Part shown: piece by piece, positions 40,811 to 50,299 of the stretch
Layout: every line of letters starts with the position of its first letter
How positions within the stretch are numbered: position 1 is the stretch's first letter
From: G965197715 sp965247615
Lineage (GTDB): Bacteria; Chloroflexota; Dehalococcoidia; Lucifugimonadales; UBA1127
Direction: 5' to 3'
NCBI GenBank assembly: GCA_965247615.1
Contig: OZ252022.1
Coordinates: 496,001-560,000 of the forward strand
Length of the DNA: 64,000 bases
Made by a program: the position numbers and the translations under genes
The notes under the pieces: generated by a model
What the model was told of the DNA's origin: nothing
Seen by the model: only the letters and a program-made list of their open reading frames with translations
The model's database searches: none

Positions 40811-43201
40811 ATGGGCGGAGAACCAGTGGCGTTGGGCCACGTCCGGGTCCTGGACCTGACGCAGTCCCTGGGGCAGTACACCAGCCGCCTGCTGGCGGAC
40901 CTAGGGGCCGACGTGATCAAGGTGGAGCCGCCGGGAGGCGGGCTGGCGCGGCGTGCGTGGCCCTTCGCGGGGGATGTGGAGGACGGGGAGCACAGCCTGT
41001 CGTTCCTGCACTTCAACACGAACAAGCGCAGCGTGGTGCTGGACCTGGCGTCGGCGGAGGGCCGGGCCGGACTCCTGGGGATGGTGCGGACCGCCGACGT
41101 GCTGGTGGAGGACTTCCAGCCCGGTCACCTGGCTGGGCTGGGTCTCGGCTACGCCGAGCTGGAGGAGGCCAACCCCCGGATGGTGGTCACCTCCGTGACT
41201 CCCTTTGGGCAGACGGGGCCGCGTGCCCAGTGGAAGGCCGACGACCTGATCCTCCAGTCGCTGTCGGACTGGATGGCCGACGTTGGTGGGGAGGCCGCAT
41301 CCCCCTGCGGTTGCCCGGCAGAGCCAACGGCGCAGATAGGGGGAGCGCATGCGGCGCTGGCGACGCTGATCGCGCTGCGCGCGAGCCGTGCGGCGGGTGT
41401 GGGACAGCGCGTGGACGTATCGCTGCTGGAGACCATGGTGGTCTCGGCGGCCTCGACGCCCATCACAAGGTACTCGATGGCAACGGAGATCGCGCGCCGC
41501 AGCGGCGTGCAGACCAACATGGCCGGCGTGAACTGCTACCCCTGCAGCGACGGCTACGTGATGATGAACATCCACTTCAACCATCTCTGGAAGCGCTTGG
41601 TGGACTGGATAGGCAACCCCATCATCCAGGACCAATACTTCATGACCATGCAGGCCCGGCACGACAACGCGGAGCTGGCGGACGGGATACTGCAGGAGTT
41701 CACGGCGTCCATGACGGTGGAGGAGTTCCTGGAAGGCGCCCGGGGGTTGGGGCTTCCGGTGGCCCGGGTCAACCGATTCATGGAGGCGGTGAAGACCCCG
41801 CAGCTGGAGGCCCGGGGCTGGCTTCAGGATATGGATCATCCGGTGCTTGGGCGGATTCGCACGCCGGGGTTTCCCTGGGTCCTCTACGACACCCCCGCCG
41901 CTATCCGGCGCCCCGCGCCGCTGCTGGGGGAGCACAGCCAAGAGGTCCTGGATGAGGTTGCGGCGGGCCCTGCGCCGCACGGGACCACGCCCTCCGGCGC
42001 CGTCGATGGGGACGATGTGCCGGATCTGCCGCTGGCGGGGGTGCGTGTCATCGATTTCACGCGGGCGTGGGCGGGGCCCCTGGCCACGCGGTACCTTGGG
42101 GATTACGGCGCCGAGGTCATCAAGGTGGAGTCGGGGCTGTTCGACACCCAGCGCGAGGGCAGGGCCGCGACGTACACGGAGTTTAACCGCAACAAGCTGA
42201 GCATAACCATTGATCTGCACCACCCCGAGGGCCAGGCCCTGATCAAGCGTCTGGCCACCATGAGTGACGTGGTGATCAATAACTTCCGACCGGGCACGCT
42301 GGAGCGGTTCAACCTGGGGTATGAGGTCCTGCGGGAGGTCAACCCGCGGATCATCGTCGTGAGCATGCCCGGGTACGGGAGCACGGGCCCGGCCCGCGAG
42401 TACGCCTCCCATGGGGCGCAGCTGATGGCGAACGCCGGCGCCTACTACCTGTGGGGCCACCCTGAATCCCCCATCGAGACGCGGGGGAGGTCCGCCTTCC
42501 CGGACTTCATGGCCGGGGCGCAGGGAGCGCTGTCGGTGGTGGCGGCGCTGCACGCACGCGAGGTGACGGGCCGGGGACAGGAGATCGAGGTGGCGCAGGC
42601 GGAGGCCCTGTCGGCGGCGCTGGGCGTGGGGTTTCTGGACTCCCTGGTGAACGAGAGAGACTGGGAGCCCCTGGGCAATCGCAGTCCCCACACAGCCCCG
42701 CACAACGTCTACCCCTGCAGCGGCTTCGACGAGCACTGCGCCATCTCCTGCACAACAGAGGCCGAGTGGACGAAGCTGTGCGAGGTCATGGAGCAGCCCG
42801 AGCTGGCGCAGGACGACAGGTTCGCCGCCACGGCCGACAGGCTGGCCAACGTCGAGGAGCTGGACGCCATCATTGGCGAGTGGACGCGCGGGTACACACC
42901 GCGGCAGGTGATGCACATCCTGCAGAAGGAGGGGGTGCCGGCGGCGGCCGTATCGAGCAGCGAGGACGTCTACTACGACGTGCAGCTCCGCGAACGGCGC
43001 TTCATGATGCCTACCACCGACATTGACATGGGGCCCTTGGAGATGTCGGGGCTGTCGGCCAAGCTCTCGAGGACGCCAGGCCGGCGGGAGATGACCGGTC
43101 GGCCCGTGTTCGGCGGGGGCAACGACTACGTGTTCCACGAGCTTCTGGGGCTGAGCCGCCAGGAGCGTGAGGAGCTGGAGGCGGCGAAGGCCATCGCCTG
43201 A
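40811..43201 (+). CDS. Double family III CoA-transferase (two fused CaiB/BaiF halves)
   Basis: A 796-residue protein with two complete CaiB-type domains. Domain 1 spans about residues 8-395 and domain 2 about 410-790; each has its own VRVLDLTQS or VRVIDFTRA start and NTNKRSVVLDL or NRNKLSITIDL segment. The catalytic Asp is present in domain 2 (Asp565, FPDFMAGAQGA) but missing in domain 1, where the aligned segment reads PTAQIGGAHAA (Ala174-Gln175). ATG 40811 follows AGGAGCGAG, 52 bases after the hydrolase gene. The enzymes normally work as interlocked dimers, so the fusion may make an internal dimer with one active site. Confidence 0.9.
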   Translation: MGGEPVALGHVRVLDLTQSLGQYTSRLLADLGADVIKVEPPGGGLARRAWPFAGDVEDGEHSLSFLHFNTNKRSVVLDLASAEGRAGLLGMVRTADVLVEDFQPGHLAGLGLGYAELEEANPRMVVTSVTPFGQTGPRAQWKADDLILQSLSDWMADVGGEAASPCGCPAEPTAQIGGAHAALATLIALRASRAAGVGQRVDVSLLETMVVSAASTPITRYSMATEIARRSGVQTNMAGVNCYPCSDGYVMMNIHFNHLWKRLVDWIGNPIIQDQYFMTMQARHDNAELADGILQEFTASMTVEEFLEGARGLGLPVARVNRFMEAVKTPQLEARGWLQDMDHPVLGRIRTPGFPWVLYDTPAAIRRPAPLLGEHSQEVLDEVAAGPAPHGTTPSGAVDGDDVPDLPLAGVRVIDFTRAWAGPLATRYLGDYGAEVIKVESGLFDTQREGRAATYTEFNRNKLSITIDLHHPEGQALIKRLATMSDVVINNFRPGTLERFNLGYEVLREVNPRIIVVSMPGYGSTGPAREYASHGAQLMANAGAYYLWGHPESPIETRGRSAFPDFMAGAQGALSVVAALHAREVTGRGQEIEVAQAEALSAALGVGFLDSLVNERDWEPLGNRSPHTAPHNVYPCSGFDEHCAISCTTEAEWTKLCEVMEQPELAQDDRFAATADRLANVEELDAIIGEWTRGYTPRQVMHILQKEGVPAAAVSSSEDVYYDVQLRERRFMMPTTDIDMGPLEMSGLSAKLSRTPGRREMTGRPVFGGGNDYVFHELLGLSRQEREELEAAKAIA

Positions 43202-43385
43202 GGCGTCGTGCGGTCAGTCCTTCGGCCGTGGACACACGGCTCGGGTGTGTGCCCGCTGCCGGTCGGGTAGCTCGCTCAGCGCCGCCCTGATCGTGCTGGC
43301 CCGCGTGTAGATTCCGCTGGTATGCCCAGGCCGAGTCAGGACGTCCTGCCATCCTGTCCCCTGGTGCGGCTGCCGGTGGGCGTTG

Positions 43386-44690
43386 CTATGCGGCGGGTTG
43401 TCGTGCCCGGGGCCGGTCCTTGATGATGAGGAGACCTGCGGGTGCGATGGTGGCGAAGAGGACGGCGAGCAACACGAAGGTGTAGCTGTAGCTGAAGTCC
43501 GCCAGGCCGCCGATGAGCAGGGGGCCGACGAGGGTGGCGAAGTGGCGGGTGGCCATGCTGAGGCCGAAGAAGCGGCCCCGGGCGCCCCGTGGGGAGAGGT
43601 CGATGGAGTAGGCCTGAGTGGCCACGTTCACGACGCCGGTCCCGACGCCGGCGGAAAATGCGGTGAGCACCAGGTTCAGGGGGACGCCCGCCACGAGGGT
43701 GACCGTGGCGCCGGCGTTGAGGGCCAGGAAGATCATGGAGGCTGTCGATACGAGTGCTGCGGGGATGAGGGCGGCGCGGATGCCCCAGCGGTCTGCGATG
43801 AAGCCGGCAGGGAGGGCGGACACCATGCCGCCGAAGCCGATGGCGCTGATGATGAGGCCGGTGTTGGTCTGGCTCAGCCCCAGCTCCAGCTTGGCGTAGA
43901 GGGGCATGACGACGTTGGTGATGCCCTCTCGGAACAGGGACTCGATAAAGAGGGTGTAGATGATGAAGAGGAAGCCCACGGAGATCACGGCCACGGCGAG
44001 CTCGGAGCGGCCGGCGCCCCGGGGAGCGTCCGTGCGCTTCTCCTGCGCCGGCGGCGGAGCGCCGGGGGGTGTTGGCGTCCCGGCGGGGGCAGGCGGGTCG
44101 TCGGGAAGCTGAACGGACTCGCGCATCAGGAAGAGGATGGTGAGGAAGACGCCGAACTTGCTGAAGCCGTTGATGAAGAAGGGGACGCGGATGCTGCCGG
44201 TGGCGCCCCAGGCCCAGCCGCCGAGGAAGGGGCCGAGGACGTGGCCGAGGTCGGCGAGGGTGGTGCGGAGGCCGGAGAGGCGGCCGCGGTCGCCACGCTT
44301 GGCGATGTCGGCGGTCATGGAGGTGAGGCCGGTGCCCCAGACGGCGGTGCCGACGCCGGAGCCGAAGCGGAAGAGGACGAGTTGGAGGTAGGAGCGGGAG
44401 AAGCCCTCCAAGAAGGAGAAGACCATGCGGATGAAGATGCCGACGAGGCTGATCTTGCGTTTGCCGAAGCGGTCCATGAGGTCGCCGGCGAAGTAGCTGA
44501 TGAGGAGTCGTCCGAGGCCGCCGATGGAGGTCACGACCGCGGCGGCGAAGGCGCTGGGGATGAAGCGGTGGGAGAGGAGGGGGATGACGGGGACGGCGGC
44601 GCCGAGGCCGATGGACCAGAGGAGGGCGGCGAGGTTCAAGGCGATGAGGGCCCTGGTTCGGGAGGCTTGTTGAGATGAGGCCAAGGACAT
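43386..44690 (-). CDS. MFS transporter
   Basis: A 434-residue major facilitator protein with twelve predicted membrane segments in two halves, joined by a polar Pro/Ala-rich loop near residues 190-225. The loop between segments 2 and 3 has the motif-A-like GDLMDRFGKRK, and the equivalent in the second half reads GFIADRWGIR. It faces the plus-strand CoA-transferase operon. It may export products or import substrates of the catabolic genes; this cannot be decided. Confidence 0.88.
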   Translation of the reverse strand: MSLASSQQASRTRALIALNLAALLWSIGLGAAVPVIPLLSHRFIPSAFAAAVVTSIGGLGRLLISYFAGDLMDRFGKRKISLVGIFIRMVFSFLEGFSRSYLQLVLFRFGSGVGTAVWGTGLTSMTADIAKRGDRGRLSGLRTTLADLGHVLGPFLGGWAWGATGSIRVPFFINGFSKFGVFLTILFLMRESVQLPDDPPAPAGTPTPPGAPPPAQEKRTDAPRGAGRSELAVAVISVGFLFIIYTLFIESLFREGITNVVMPLYAKLELGLSQTNTGLIISAIGFGGMVSALPAGFIADRWGIRAALIPAALVSTASMIFLALNAGATVTLVAGVPLNLVLTAFSAGVGTGVVNVATQAYSIDLSPRGARGRFFGLSMATRHFATLVGPLLIGGLADFSYSYTFVLLAVLFATIAPAGLLIIKDRPRARQPAA

Positions 44691-44906
44691 CCTCGCTGGG
44701 GAACGGCGCGGAGTGGGCTTGTCTGGGGCGCCGCTTCACCGCCGGGGCCAGTATACACCACCGCCGGTGTGGGGCAAGGAGTCCCCACGCCGGCTGCCGG
44801 GGCCGCTCCTACCGGTGACGGCTCCCAGGAGGCACGCAGGGGCGGTGCGGGGAGAGGGGAAGGCGCCCTGATCTCGATTCTTGAATGCTGACGCGGGAGG
44901 ACAGTG

Positions 44907-46556
44907 ATGGTTGACCTATCACAGGACGATGTCCTGGGCCTGGCGAGGGTCGCGGGAATGCCCATTATCCCGGAGGATGTCGAGGAGGTGACCCTGCGCC
45001 TAAACGCCCTGCTGGAGACGCTGACGGAGCTGGACCAGCTGCCGCTGGACGGCGTCCAACCCCTTCCGGCGCTGCCCCACCCCGGAGAGCTTCCGCGGCA
45101 GAGGCCCGCAGCAGGCGGGGCGACGGCGCAGGAGAGCGCTGGCGGGGAAGAGGAGCTTGCGTACAGGCCCATCACGGAGCTGGCGCGGCTGATCCGGGAG
45201 GGGCAGGTGTCGCCGGTGGAGCTCACGCAGGCGTACCTGGAGCGCATCGAGAGGCACGACAGCACGCTGCGGGCGTACATCACGGTCCTGGGGGAGGACG
45301 CGCTCCGGGAGGCGCGGGCGGCGGAGCAGGCGGTTGCCAGGGGGGATGCGCTGGGCCCGCTGCACGGGGTCCCCATTGGCCTGAAGGACCAGTTCTATAC
45401 CAGGGGCGTGCGCACAACGTGCGGCTCCCGCATCATGGCTGAGTTCGTGCCGGACTACGACGCCACGCTGGTGACCAGGTTGAAGGAGGCGGGGGCGATA
45501 GTGCTGGGCAAGCTCAACATGACGGAGTTCGCCTCGCCGGCCACCTTCGAGTTCCCCTACGGCCAGCCCAGGAACCCGTGGAACCCGGACTACGAGCCGG
45601 GGGGGTCCAGCAGCGGATCGGGGATAGCACCGGCGGCTGGGCTGTGCGCGGGGGCGATTGGGGAGGACACCGGGGGCTCCATCCGCCACCCTGCGGCGCA
45701 TTGCGGATGCGTCGGGCTGCGGCCGTCGTGGGGGCGGGTAAGCCTGCACGGCATGGCGCCGGGGAGCTGGTCCAAAGACACCGCGGGGCCGCTGACTCGG
45801 ACGGTGGCGGACTGCGCCCTGCTGTTGGGGGTGATCTCCGGCTACGATCCCGAGTCGACCTTCACGGCGCGCCTGCCAACGCCTGACTACGCGGCGGCCC
45901 TGGACGGCGACATCCGGGGCATGCGAGTGGGGGTGATCCGGGAGCTGCTGGAGGCCGAGCAGCTGAGCCCGGAGGTGGGGGCGGCCTTCCGAGAGGCTGT
46001 GGCGGTCCTTGGGAGCCTTGGCGCCGTGGTGGAGGAGGTCTCGCTGCCGTTGACGCCGCTTCTGGGCGTCGTCAACGCGGCGATGGGGTCGGAGCGCATC
46101 GCGGTACAGTGGAACGACCTGACGACGCGGGCGCGGGACTTCGACGTGGCGGTGCGCCGACCGGTGCTGGTGCCGGGGCTGCTGCCGGCCGCGCTCTACC
46201 AGCGGGCGACGCAGGCGCTGACGCTGATCCGCGGCCAGATCCTGGCGGCGTGCGAGGAGTACGACGTGCTGGTGAGCCCGACTCGGCCGGTCCCCCCGGC
46301 GCTCATCGAGGACACCAAGCGGCCCCTGCGGACTAGGGAGGAGGCACTGAGGGCGCTGCGGCACTTCTCCTTCACGAGCCTGGCCGCGCTGTCGGGGACC
46401 CCGGCCATCTCCGTGCCCTGCGGGTTCACGGAGAAGGGTCTGCCAATGGGGTTGCAGATCATGGCGAAGCGCTTCGACGAGGCGACGGTGCTGCGGGCGG
46501 CCTACGCGTACGAGGGGGGTACGCGGTGGCACGCCATGAGGCCGGCGCTGGGGTAG
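44907..46556 (+). CDS. Amidase with N-terminal GatC-like domain (GatC-GatA-like fusion)
   Basis: A 549-residue amidase-signature enzyme. Residues 1-65 resemble GatC (DVLGLARVAGM, LNALLETLTELDQL, GVQPLP). The amidase domain begins near residue 85 with YRPITELARLIREGQVS. The Ser-cisSer-Lys triad is visible: Lys in GLKDQFY, Ser in GGSSSGSG and Ser in GEDTGGSIRHP. ATG 44907 follows GGGAGGA; a GTG one codon earlier is possible. No GatB is nearby, so a stand-alone amide hydrolase is more likely than tRNA amidation. Confidence 0.88.
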   Translation: MVDLSQDDVLGLARVAGMPIIPEDVEEVTLRLNALLETLTELDQLPLDGVQPLPALPHPGELPRQRPAAGGATAQESAGGEEELAYRPITELARLIREGQVSPVELTQAYLERIERHDSTLRAYITVLGEDALREARAAEQAVARGDALGPLHGVPIGLKDQFYTRGVRTTCGSRIMAEFVPDYDATLVTRLKEAGAIVLGKLNMTEFASPATFEFPYGQPRNPWNPDYEPGGSSSGSGIAPAAGLCAGAIGEDTGGSIRHPAAHCGCVGLRPSWGRVSLHGMAPGSWSKDTAGPLTRTVADCALLLGVISGYDPESTFTARLPTPDYAAALDGDIRGMRVGVIRELLEAEQLSPEVGAAFREAVAVLGSLGAVVEEVSLPLTPLLGVVNAAMGSERIAVQWNDLTTRARDFDVAVRRPVLVPGLLPAALYQRATQALTLIRGQILAACEEYDVLVSPTRPVPPALIEDTKRPLRTREEALRALRHFSFTSLAALSGTPAISVPCGFTEKGLPMGLQIMAKRFDEATVLRAAYAYEGGTRWHAMRPALG

Positions 46557-46675
46557 CGGGGGGCGTCAGACTCGCGCACACCGCCGCACGCCTACGGAAG
46601 GTAGGAGTGACGAGCCCCAGGACGAGCGGGCTAACGCGCCGGCGTGGAGGCCGGCTTGGGAGAGAGTGAGAGGAC

Positions 46676-48172
46676 TTAGCCGCCGCCGCCGTCACCGCCG
46701 CCGTCACCGCCACCGCCACCGCCGCTCTGGGCAGAGAAGGGCTTCTTGTTTGGGCCTCCGGCCAGATCCCAGGAGTCGGCGCCGATGAAACCACGGTAGG
46801 CGGTGTAGAGGCCCCCTGGGGTCTGTTCCCTGGGCCCGCCGGGGAGAAACCAGGGCGGCAGAGCGTTGATGTCGTTGACCCACTGGCTCGCTTCGTTCAG
46901 GGCCACGGCGTAGGGCAGGAGGGGGTCGGGCTGGCTGGGGTCCAGGGAAGGGGAGACGTGGCCGTCCCCGATCGATCGGCTGAAGGCCGCCCACCGGCTC
47001 ATCTCGAGTAACCCGGCCGGGGTGGGGATCAGGCGTCCTGCGGGGGAGTTCCAGGCGTAGACTAGGAAAACCACCGCTATCGGGATTCCGACGGCGACGC
47101 CGGCCCACCAGGGCAGCCAGAAGTTGACCCAGAGGCCCACGCCCAGGGCCAAGATTGCTGAGGCCAAGAACCACCCGAATTGAGCCATCCAACCCTGTCC
47201 CTGGTCTGCCATGACCTGCAAGGGGGGTTCATCAAAAATGCCCCGGGACTGCAGGAGCTCGTCCAGATGGGTGCGGATGGCGTTCTTCCGTTTCTTCAGG
47301 ATTCCCGTCAATTCTTCGGAGGTAGCCCTGCGGACGGGCAGGTCGTCGTAGACCACCTTTTCCCATGGCTGATCGGGTTCGAACTGCCGGACGAAGTTGA
47401 CGCCGGAATGGAATTTCCTTTCCTTGTCCGATTCGTCGTAGCGGCCGGTGATGGTCAAGTTGCTCTTCTGGAGCATATCCACGAGGATGGACAGGTAGGT
47501 TTGCGGGCCGACCTTCCGGCTGAAAAACACCGACACCGCCGGGGCGGGAAGGTCGCTGGGGAGGGTGGTCAAACCCGCGGGCCCTTGGGGGTAGTCGACG
47601 TCGGGCCAGCGGGAATTGCGGATACGGATGGCGACGAAAAGCAGGGCGAACAGGCCAAAGGGAGAAAACCGGAGCGACCAATAGAGGAGATAGGTTACGC
47701 GCTCCCAGTTCACGGAGGGGTACCGGCTGATGAGGCGGGTCTTCTCGAAGACCCAGGAAGCTCCCTTCCAGTTGGGGGTCGGGGCGTCCACGAGGCCCTG
47801 GAGGGAAAAGAGACCGACGGTGCGGGTCTCCGGGGCGTTGACGGAGAGGTGCTCCCAACCTATCTGAAATCTCTGTTCGCCGCGGTCGGTCTCGACGGGC
47901 AGGTCCCGGCCATCCATGGAGACGGACACTTGGTCGATGTGGTCGATGAATTCCATGTCGATGTAACGGGAGCGGAAGAAATCGTGTTGAACATGGAAGG
48001 CGTAGGCTGAGGTCTCCTCGACCAGGATGTCGCCGTTCTGCTGGACGTCGATGAGGACATCGATGGATTCCCAGCTATAGGGGCTGTCCTGCGCGTTGAC
48101 CGTTGTGGTGGCGAGGGCGCAGAGCAGGGCGAGGGCGATGAGGGCGAGTATGTTCAGCAGGAAGCGGCGCAT
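46676..48172 (-). CDS. DUF2207 family membrane protein
   Basis: A protein of about 498 residues with a signal peptide or first membrane segment at residues 3-25, an extracytoplasmic region with DVLIDVQQNGDILVEETSAY, a membrane segment near 170-190, a cytoplasmic domain, two more membrane segments near 335-380 and a Gly/Asp-rich tail (GGGGGGDGGGDGGGG). This is the DUF2207 layout. The first domain seems shorter than usual. ATG 48172 is preferred over 48196 as it starts the hydrophobic region. Function unknown. Confidence 0.82.
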   Translation of the reverse strand: MRRFLLNILALIALALLCALATTTVNAQDSPYSWESIDVLIDVQQNGDILVEETSAYAFHVQHDFFRSRYIDMEFIDHIDQVSVSMDGRDLPVETDRGEQRFQIGWEHLSVNAPETRTVGLFSLQGLVDAPTPNWKGASWVFEKTRLISRYPSVNWERVTYLLYWSLRFSPFGLFALLFVAIRIRNSRWPDVDYPQGPAGLTTLPSDLPAPAVSVFFSRKVGPQTYLSILVDMLQKSNLTITGRYDESDKERKFHSGVNFVRQFEPDQPWEKVVYDDLPVRRATSEELTGILKKRKNAIRTHLDELLQSRGIFDEPPLQVMADQGQGWMAQFGWFLASAILALGVGLWVNFWLPWWAGVAVGIPIAVVFLVYAWNSPAGRLIPTPAGLLEMSRWAAFSRSIGDGHVSPSLDPSQPDPLLPYAVALNEASQWVNDINALPPWFLPGGPREQTPGGLYTAYRGFIGADSWDLAGGPNKKPFSAQSGGGGGGDGGGDGGGG

Positions 48173-48548
48173 GGTGAAACGGTCCGTTGCGGGCATTTGA
48201 ACAGACGGGGTTCCTTGGTGTCAATGCCAAGCCTAACTTGGTACTCCCAAGGTGTGTTGGTGTTAGATCAAGTTGAGCCTGAGGCATACCAATGCTATCG
48301 AGTCCCCCAGCATGACGACGCTCTTGCTGTCACCCTGAGCCCACCTGCCGAGACTCGAACCCGCTAACGAGACCGTACGGCGCTAGCTCGCTGGCCTGGC
48401 GGGCTGCACCAATTAGGTGATGCGAGCGTCTCCGCTCGCTGCCTCCAAGTCGACGGCCCACGAGTACCGCAGTTTTCGGTGTCGGTTGAGTAATAGGTAT
48501 GGAGCGCCTCACCGTGAGCGGGTCACTCCCCTGGGGGAGCAGAGGCGG
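48173..48548. other. Intergenic region with a tRNA-like remnant
   Basis: A 376-base gap between two minus-strand genes. It contains the degenerate tRNA-like sequence at about 48343-48420 listed separately. Otherwise I see no gene. Confidence 0.4.
48343..48420 (-). other. Degenerate tRNA-like sequence
   Basis: On the minus strand GGGTTCGAGTCTCGG resembles a T arm with loop TTCGAGT, and 6 of 7 acceptor pairs can form with TCACCTA. A D stem (4 pairs) and an anticodon stem (4 of 5 pairs) can be drawn, but the loop has A where U33 is expected and the D loop lacks GG. It is at best a tRNA pseudogene or integration-site remnant. Confidence 0.25.
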
Positions 48549-48893
48549 TTAGGTGGCGATCCAGGGCTCGGTGTGGCCCTCGTGAGTCCAGAGGAAGTCG
48601 AAGCCGGCCCGGAGCGCGAACTGCTGGTCGAGGTCCGTGTCGCCTATGTGGTAGTAACGCTCGGCCTCAAACCGGGTCTTGACTTCGGCGATGCGGTGTT
48701 TGAGGGAGACGAAGCTCGTCTGGATCTCCTGCTGGTCCCAGATCTCCTGTTGCTCCCGGAGGGTGCGGTCGGAGCTGCTGCCCACGATGCAGCCGTGGGC
48801 CTGGGCCCTGCGCACCATCTCCATGGTGATGGGGCCGGGAGGGTCGCCAACCTCCAGGGTGCCGTCTATGTCGAAGCTGACTAGGACAGCCAA
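48549..48893 (-). CDS. Small HAD-like hydrolase
   Basis: A 114-residue protein with HAD motif I FDIDGTLE (residues 7-14), a motif II-like segment GSSSDRT and motif IV-like HIGDTDLD. It lacks a cap domain and is about half the length of a usual HAD enzyme. The active-site Asp residues are kept, so it may act on phosphate esters or nucleotides. It stands alone. Confidence 0.75.
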   Translation of the reverse strand: MAVLVSFDIDGTLEVGDPPGPITMEMVRRAQAHGCIVGSSSDRTLREQQEIWDQQEIQTSFVSLKHRIAEVKTRFEAERYYHIGDTDLDQQFALRAGFDFLWTHEGHTEPWIAT

Positions 48894-49145
48894 GGACTTC
48901 CTCCCACGGTTCTGTGCCGGATTGCCGGGGGCGCCTGGGCATGTTCAGGCACAAGGGCTTCGCGTGTCAAGCGGGGGGTGGGCCGCCCCACACGCCGTTC
49001 AACTGGTTTGACAGGCTCCCGGGGGCGTGCCCCCAGAGTCGGGGGTTGCGGATTGACGGCGGGATGGAGTGCGCATATCGTGGGGTCGCGGAGGCTGCGC
49101 GCACGCGGATTGGCCATTGGCAAACTAGACACTGGAGACGAGGTC

Positions 49146-50276
49146 ATGGGCTGGTCGATACATCACCCCACGCGGCTCATCCACTGGACGCCGGAGCTTT
49201 CCTACGAGGGCTACACACTCATCGCCACGAACTACGGCTTTCACGCCAGCCTGATCGACATGGAGGGGCGCGTCTGCCACCGGTGGGAGTCCCCCGCCGG
49301 CATCAGCTATTGCTACCTGCTCCCCAACGGCAACCTGCTCTCGCGCAGCCATCCGCCGAAGGGGCTGGAAGTGGGGAACCTCGGGGGGTCCGCGGCGTCG
49401 CTGCAGGAGCTGGACTGGGAGAGCAACGTGGTGTGGGAATACCGGAACCCGATGCTCCACATCGATTTCGAGCGCCTGCCCAACGGCAATACGCTGGTGC
49501 TCCTGTATGCGGAGCTTGCCCCGGAGCTCGCCGCCCGGGTGCGGGGCGGGCACGCCGAGGGGGGCCAGGGCCGGATGTGGGGCGACGCGGTGCAGGAGGT
49601 CACGCCGGAGGGCGCGACTGTCTACGAGTGGCGCTCCTGGGAGCACCTCAGCGTCGAGGAGGACGTGATCTGCCCGCTGGACGAGCGGCGGGAGTGGACG
49701 CACGGCAACGCGCTCAGCACCACGGCGGGCGGAGACCTGCTTGTGAGCTTCCGCCAGCTCAGCGTGGTGGGGATTGTGGACCGGGCGACGGGGGAATTCC
49801 GGTGGAAGTGGGGGCCCGGGGAGCTTTCGCACCAGCACCATCCGACCTACCTCGACAACGGCCACGTGCTCATCTTCGACAACGGGCCCCACCGGCACGG
49901 CCTGAGCTACTCCCGGGTGGTCGAGGTCGATCCGGCGACGAGCGGCATCGTCTGGGAGTACCACGGGGAGCCGCGTGCCTCCTTCTTCAGCTACAACATC
50001 AGCGGCGCCGAGCGTCTGCCCAACGGCAACACGCTCATCTGCGAGGGGCTGCACGGCCGCATCTTCGAGGTGACGCCGCAGGGTCAGATTGTGTGGGAGT
50101 GGGTCAACCCCTTTGCCGTTCAGCGCGTGGAGAGGGGCAACGCGGGCCCCGGGGGCGCCCCGGCCTCGGAACGGAACACCGCTGTGTTCCGGGCGCACCG
50201 CTACGGGCCGGACCACGCGGCCCTGCGGGGCCGGGACCTAGACCCCGCAAGGTACGCCCACCTCAACGCGTCATAG
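49146..50276 (+). CDS. Arylsulfotransferase (ASST)-like beta-propeller protein
   Basis: A 376-residue protein with repeated beta-propeller blades marked by LLPNGNLL, RLPNGNTLVLL, YLDNGHVLIFDNG and RLPNGNTLICEG. The His-rich HQHHPTYLDNG segment matches the ASST active-site region. ATG 49146 has GGAGACGAGG upstream. There is no signal peptide, whereas classic bacterial AssT enzymes are periplasmic, so this may be a cytoplasmic member. The exact reaction is uncertain. Confidence 0.78.
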   Translation: MGWSIHHPTRLIHWTPELSYEGYTLIATNYGFHASLIDMEGRVCHRWESPAGISYCYLLPNGNLLSRSHPPKGLEVGNLGGSAASLQELDWESNVVWEYRNPMLHIDFERLPNGNTLVLLYAELAPELAARVRGGHAEGGQGRMWGDAVQEVTPEGATVYEWRSWEHLSVEEDVICPLDERREWTHGNALSTTAGGDLLVSFRQLSVVGIVDRATGEFRWKWGPGELSHQHHPTYLDNGHVLIFDNGPHRHGLSYSRVVEVDPATSGIVWEYHGEPRASFFSYNISGAERLPNGNTLICEGLHGRIFEVTPQGQIVWEWVNPFAVQRVERGNAGPGGAPASERNTAVFRAHRYGPDHAALRGRDLDPARYAHLNAS

Positions 50277-50284
50277 AGTCGCCG

Positions 50285-50298
50285 CCCCCCCCCCCCCC
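50285..50298. repeat. C14 homopolymer tract
   Basis: Fourteen C in a row lie eight bases after the ASST stop and mark the edge of the truncated IS. Such a tract is unstable in replication and in sequencing, so its length and the junction itself deserve caution. Confidence 0.9.
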
Positions 50299-50299
50299 G

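Noticed and set aside
40901..43138. A 745-codon open frame opposite the double CoA-transferase
   Set aside because: Composition is typical of antisense frames in GC-rich genes, and both CaiB domains are clear on the other strand.
43383..44678. A 431-codon acidic Gly-rich frame opposite the MFS gene
   Set aside because: It is the antisense of hydrophobic codons and has no fold-like pattern.
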